Translations under genes and position numbers: made by a program | Assembly: GCF_021442025.1 (NCBI RefSeq) | Contig: NZ_CP090446.1 | Location: forward strand, 1,426,001 to 1,490,000 | Direction: 5' to 3' | Source of the DNA: Sphingobacterium sp. SRCM116780 | Lineage (GTDB): Bacteria; Bacteroidota; Bacteroidia; Sphingobacteriales; Sphingobacteriaceae | Length of the DNA stretch: 64,000 bases | Notes under the pieces: model-generated | What the model saw: only the letters and a program-made list of their open reading frames with translations | Databases searched by the model: none | What the model was told of the DNA's origin: nothing | Shown here: positions 62,359 through 64,000 of the stretch, one piece after another | Layout: each line of letters begins with the position of its first letter | How positions within the stretch are numbered: position 1 is the stretch's first letter

Positions 62359-64000
62359 ATGAAAATATCTGAAATATCTATAAAAAGACCCAGTATCATC
62401 ATTGTCGTATTTCTATTACTGACTCTTGGTGGTATTATGTCATACTTAAGTTTGGGGTACGAATTAATCCCTAAATTTGATATCAATGTAATCACGGTGC
62501 AAACGGTTTACCCAGGAGCTGCACCTTCAGAAGTGGAGACCTCTGTCTCTAAGGTCATTGAAGATGCGGTTTCATCATTGGAAAACGTAAAAAAAATTGA
62601 AACAAAATCTTTTGAAAGTGTTTCGGTCGTGATGATTACACTGAATACAGGGGCTGATGTCAATTTTCTTTTGACAGATGCACAACGAAAGATCAATGCA
62701 GTCATCAATGATTTACCAGAAGATGTGGAAACCCCCTCTTTAAGTAAATTCTCTTTGGATGACGTGGCTATTATGAATTTGTCCGTAACGTCTAATTTAT
62801 CTGAAAAAGAATTATATGATTTATTGGATCAAAAAATCCAACCTGTTTTTGCTCGTATTAACGGTGTTGCAAAAGTAGATTTAACAGGTGGGGAACAACG
62901 TGAGATTCAAGTAAGTGTTAATCCTGAGAAATTGGAAGGATATGGCTTGACAATCAGTCAAATTCAACAAATTATTGCAGCTTCAAACTTGGATTTTCCT
63001 ACGGGTAATATCAAGTCTAGAAATAATCAAACAACCATTCGTTTATCAGGGAAATTTACTTCTTTAGATCAGATGCGTAATTTACCGATCACGACCCCTT
63101 CAGGTGTATCGATTCGTTTGAGTGATGTCGCTGATGTGCAGGATGGTATCAAGGATGTCGATAAAATATCCCGTATTGATCGCAAGAATACAATTCTAAT
63201 GCAAGTGTTCAAGCAATCTGATGCCAATGCTGTTGAAGTTTCAAACTTAGTGAACAAAACGATTGATGTGGTTAAAAAGGATTACGCTCAGCAAAAAATA
63301 AACATTGAGGTGGCCAGTGATACAACCCAATATACAATCAATTCGGCGGACAATGTGATGCATGACTTAATGATTGCAGTTGCCTTAGTAGGTTTCATCA
63401 TGTTGTTTTTCTTACATAGTTTACGCGATGCCTTTATTGCTGTTATAGCGATTCCATTATCATTAGTAGCAACTTTTATTGGTCTTTTTGCAATGGGGTA
63501 TACCCTCAACTTAATGTCCTTGTTAGGACTGTCATTAGTGGTCGGTATTTTGGTGGATGATGCAATTGTTGTAATTGAGAATATTCACCGCCATATGCAA
63601 ATGGGTAAAAACAAAGTTCGTGCTGCCTATGATGGGGTTTCGGAAATTGGTTTTACAGTTACGGCCATTACGTTAGTTATTGTGGTTGTATTTTTACCAA
63701 TTGCGATGTCAACAGGTTTCGTTTCTGATATTTTACGTCAATTCTGTGTGACTGTCATTATCGCTACCATGTTGTCTTTATTGGTTTCCTTTACAGTCGT
63801 TCCATGGTTGTATTCTCGTTTTGGTAAGTTATCACATATTAGTAATGATAATTTCTTTGGTCGAATTTTAGTAGGATTTGAAGCAGGATTACAAAAATTG
63901 ACACATTGGATCTCTGGTATTTTAGAATGGGCTTTGGCGAGTAGAACAAATAAAATTGTCTCCTTATTGCTCGCTATTATCTTATTTTTTGCATCAATTG
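62359..64000 (+). CDS. RND efflux permease (AcrB/HAE1 type), cut by window end
   Basis: The ATG at 62359 follows the adaptor stop by 16 bases. The frame stays open to the window end, giving at least 547 residues of a protein that usually has about 1000-1050. Visible features are TM1 (KRPSIIIVVFLLLTLGG), the porter domain (YPGAAPSEVETSVSKVIEDA), the helix run after about 333 with FFLHSLRDAFIAVIAIPLS, GLSLVVGILVDDAIVVIENIHR with the proton-relay Asp pair, and MSTGFVSDILRQF. It exports toxic compounds or lipids in exchange for protons. Substrate is unknown. Confidence 0.92.
   Translation, partial: MKISEISIKRPSIIIVVFLLLTLGGIMSYLSLGYELIPKFDINVITVQTVYPGAAPSEVETSVSKVIEDAVSSLENVKKIETKSFESVSVVMITLNTGADVNFLLTDAQRKINAVINDLPEDVETPSLSKFSLDDVAIMNLSVTSNLSEKELYDLLDQKIQPVFARINGVAKVDLTGGEQREIQVSVNPEKLEGYGLTISQIQQIIAASNLDFPTGNIKSRNNQTTIRLSGKFTSLDQMRNLPITTPSGVSIRLSDVADVQDGIKDVDKISRIDRKNTILMQVFKQSDANAVEVSNLVNKTIDVVKKDYAQQKINIEVASDTTQYTINSADNVMHDLMIAVALVGFIMLFFLHSLRDAFIAVIAIPLSLVATFIGLFAMGYTLNLMSLLGLSLVVGILVDDAIVVIENIHRHMQMGKNKVRAAYDGVSEIGFTVTAITLVIVVVFLPIAMSTGFVSDILRQFCVTVIIATMLSLLVSFTVVPWLYSRFGKLSHISNDNFFGRILVGFEAGLQKLTHWISGILEWALASRTNKIVSLLLAIILFFASI

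Overview
The window reads as the chromosome of a Bacteroidota bacterium, most likely a Sphingobacteriaceae member close to Sphingobacterium. This rests on the AT-rich sequence, SusC/SusD-type outer-membrane genes, TANNTTTG-type promoters, mostly absent Shine-Dalgarno sequences, and the linkage rpsU / xerC-like / hpf. Genus is inferred from gene content, not from a marker gene.

Layout. 1-5.6 kb: two paralogous units, each a ~59-codon small ORF followed by a large fimbrillin-like/FISUMP lipoprotein and a similar terminator, then a short orphan LuxR-type HTH protein. 5.8-11.5 kb (minus strand): a TonB receptor/PepSY iron-uptake pair, an SRPBCC protein and a Bcr/CflA-type MFS exporter. 12.1-22.5 kb: a glycan-utilisation locus with a membrane-spanning kelch/SARP-like regulator, a LamG lipoprotein, SusC, SusD and a GxGYxYP-type putative glycoside hydrolase; a sulfatase follows. 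24.6-28.6 kb: a glycosyltransferase, an SDR pseudogene, an AraC regulator and a beta-lactamase-fold serine hydrolase. 28.7-28.9 kb holds an internally deleted IS remnant.

29.5-38.7 kb is a 9.1-kb integrative element at the 3' side of a tRNA-Met(CAT) gene, bounded by an identical 68-bp direct repeat. It carries a tyrosine integrase, an SF3 (P4/D5-like) helicase, several proteins I cannot identify, a strongly structured intergenic segment and a radC-like gene. An ISAon1-like insertion sequence has entered the last codons of radC; the original radC tail can be read on its far side.

38.8-46.4 kb is housekeeping: HAD hydrolase, rpsU with an unusually strong Shine-Dalgarno, xerC-like recombinase, hpf, a small conserved protein, ferritin, an outer-membrane barrel protein and a quinone oxidoreductase. 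46.4-55.3 kb encodes L-fucose use: a divergent AraC regulator and an eight-gene operon (fucP, mutarotase, UxaA-type dehydratase, GH29 alpha-L-fucosidase, two SDRs, FAH hydrolase, lactonase) matching the non-phosphorylating oxidative route. 55.4-59.1 kb: pfkA, a sugar-kinase-like gene and gapA, divergent from a Nudix/winged-helix regulator with a degenerate Nudix box; a perfect 8-5-8 palindrome lies inside the likely pfkA promoter. 59.3-64 kb: a TetR regulator and a TolC/adaptor/RND pump, cut by the window end.

Best leads for something undescribed are the small-ORF/lipoprotein pairs, the tRNA-integrated element with its unknown cargo and structured segment, the IS/radC junction, and the Nudix-regulator/glycolysis operator.
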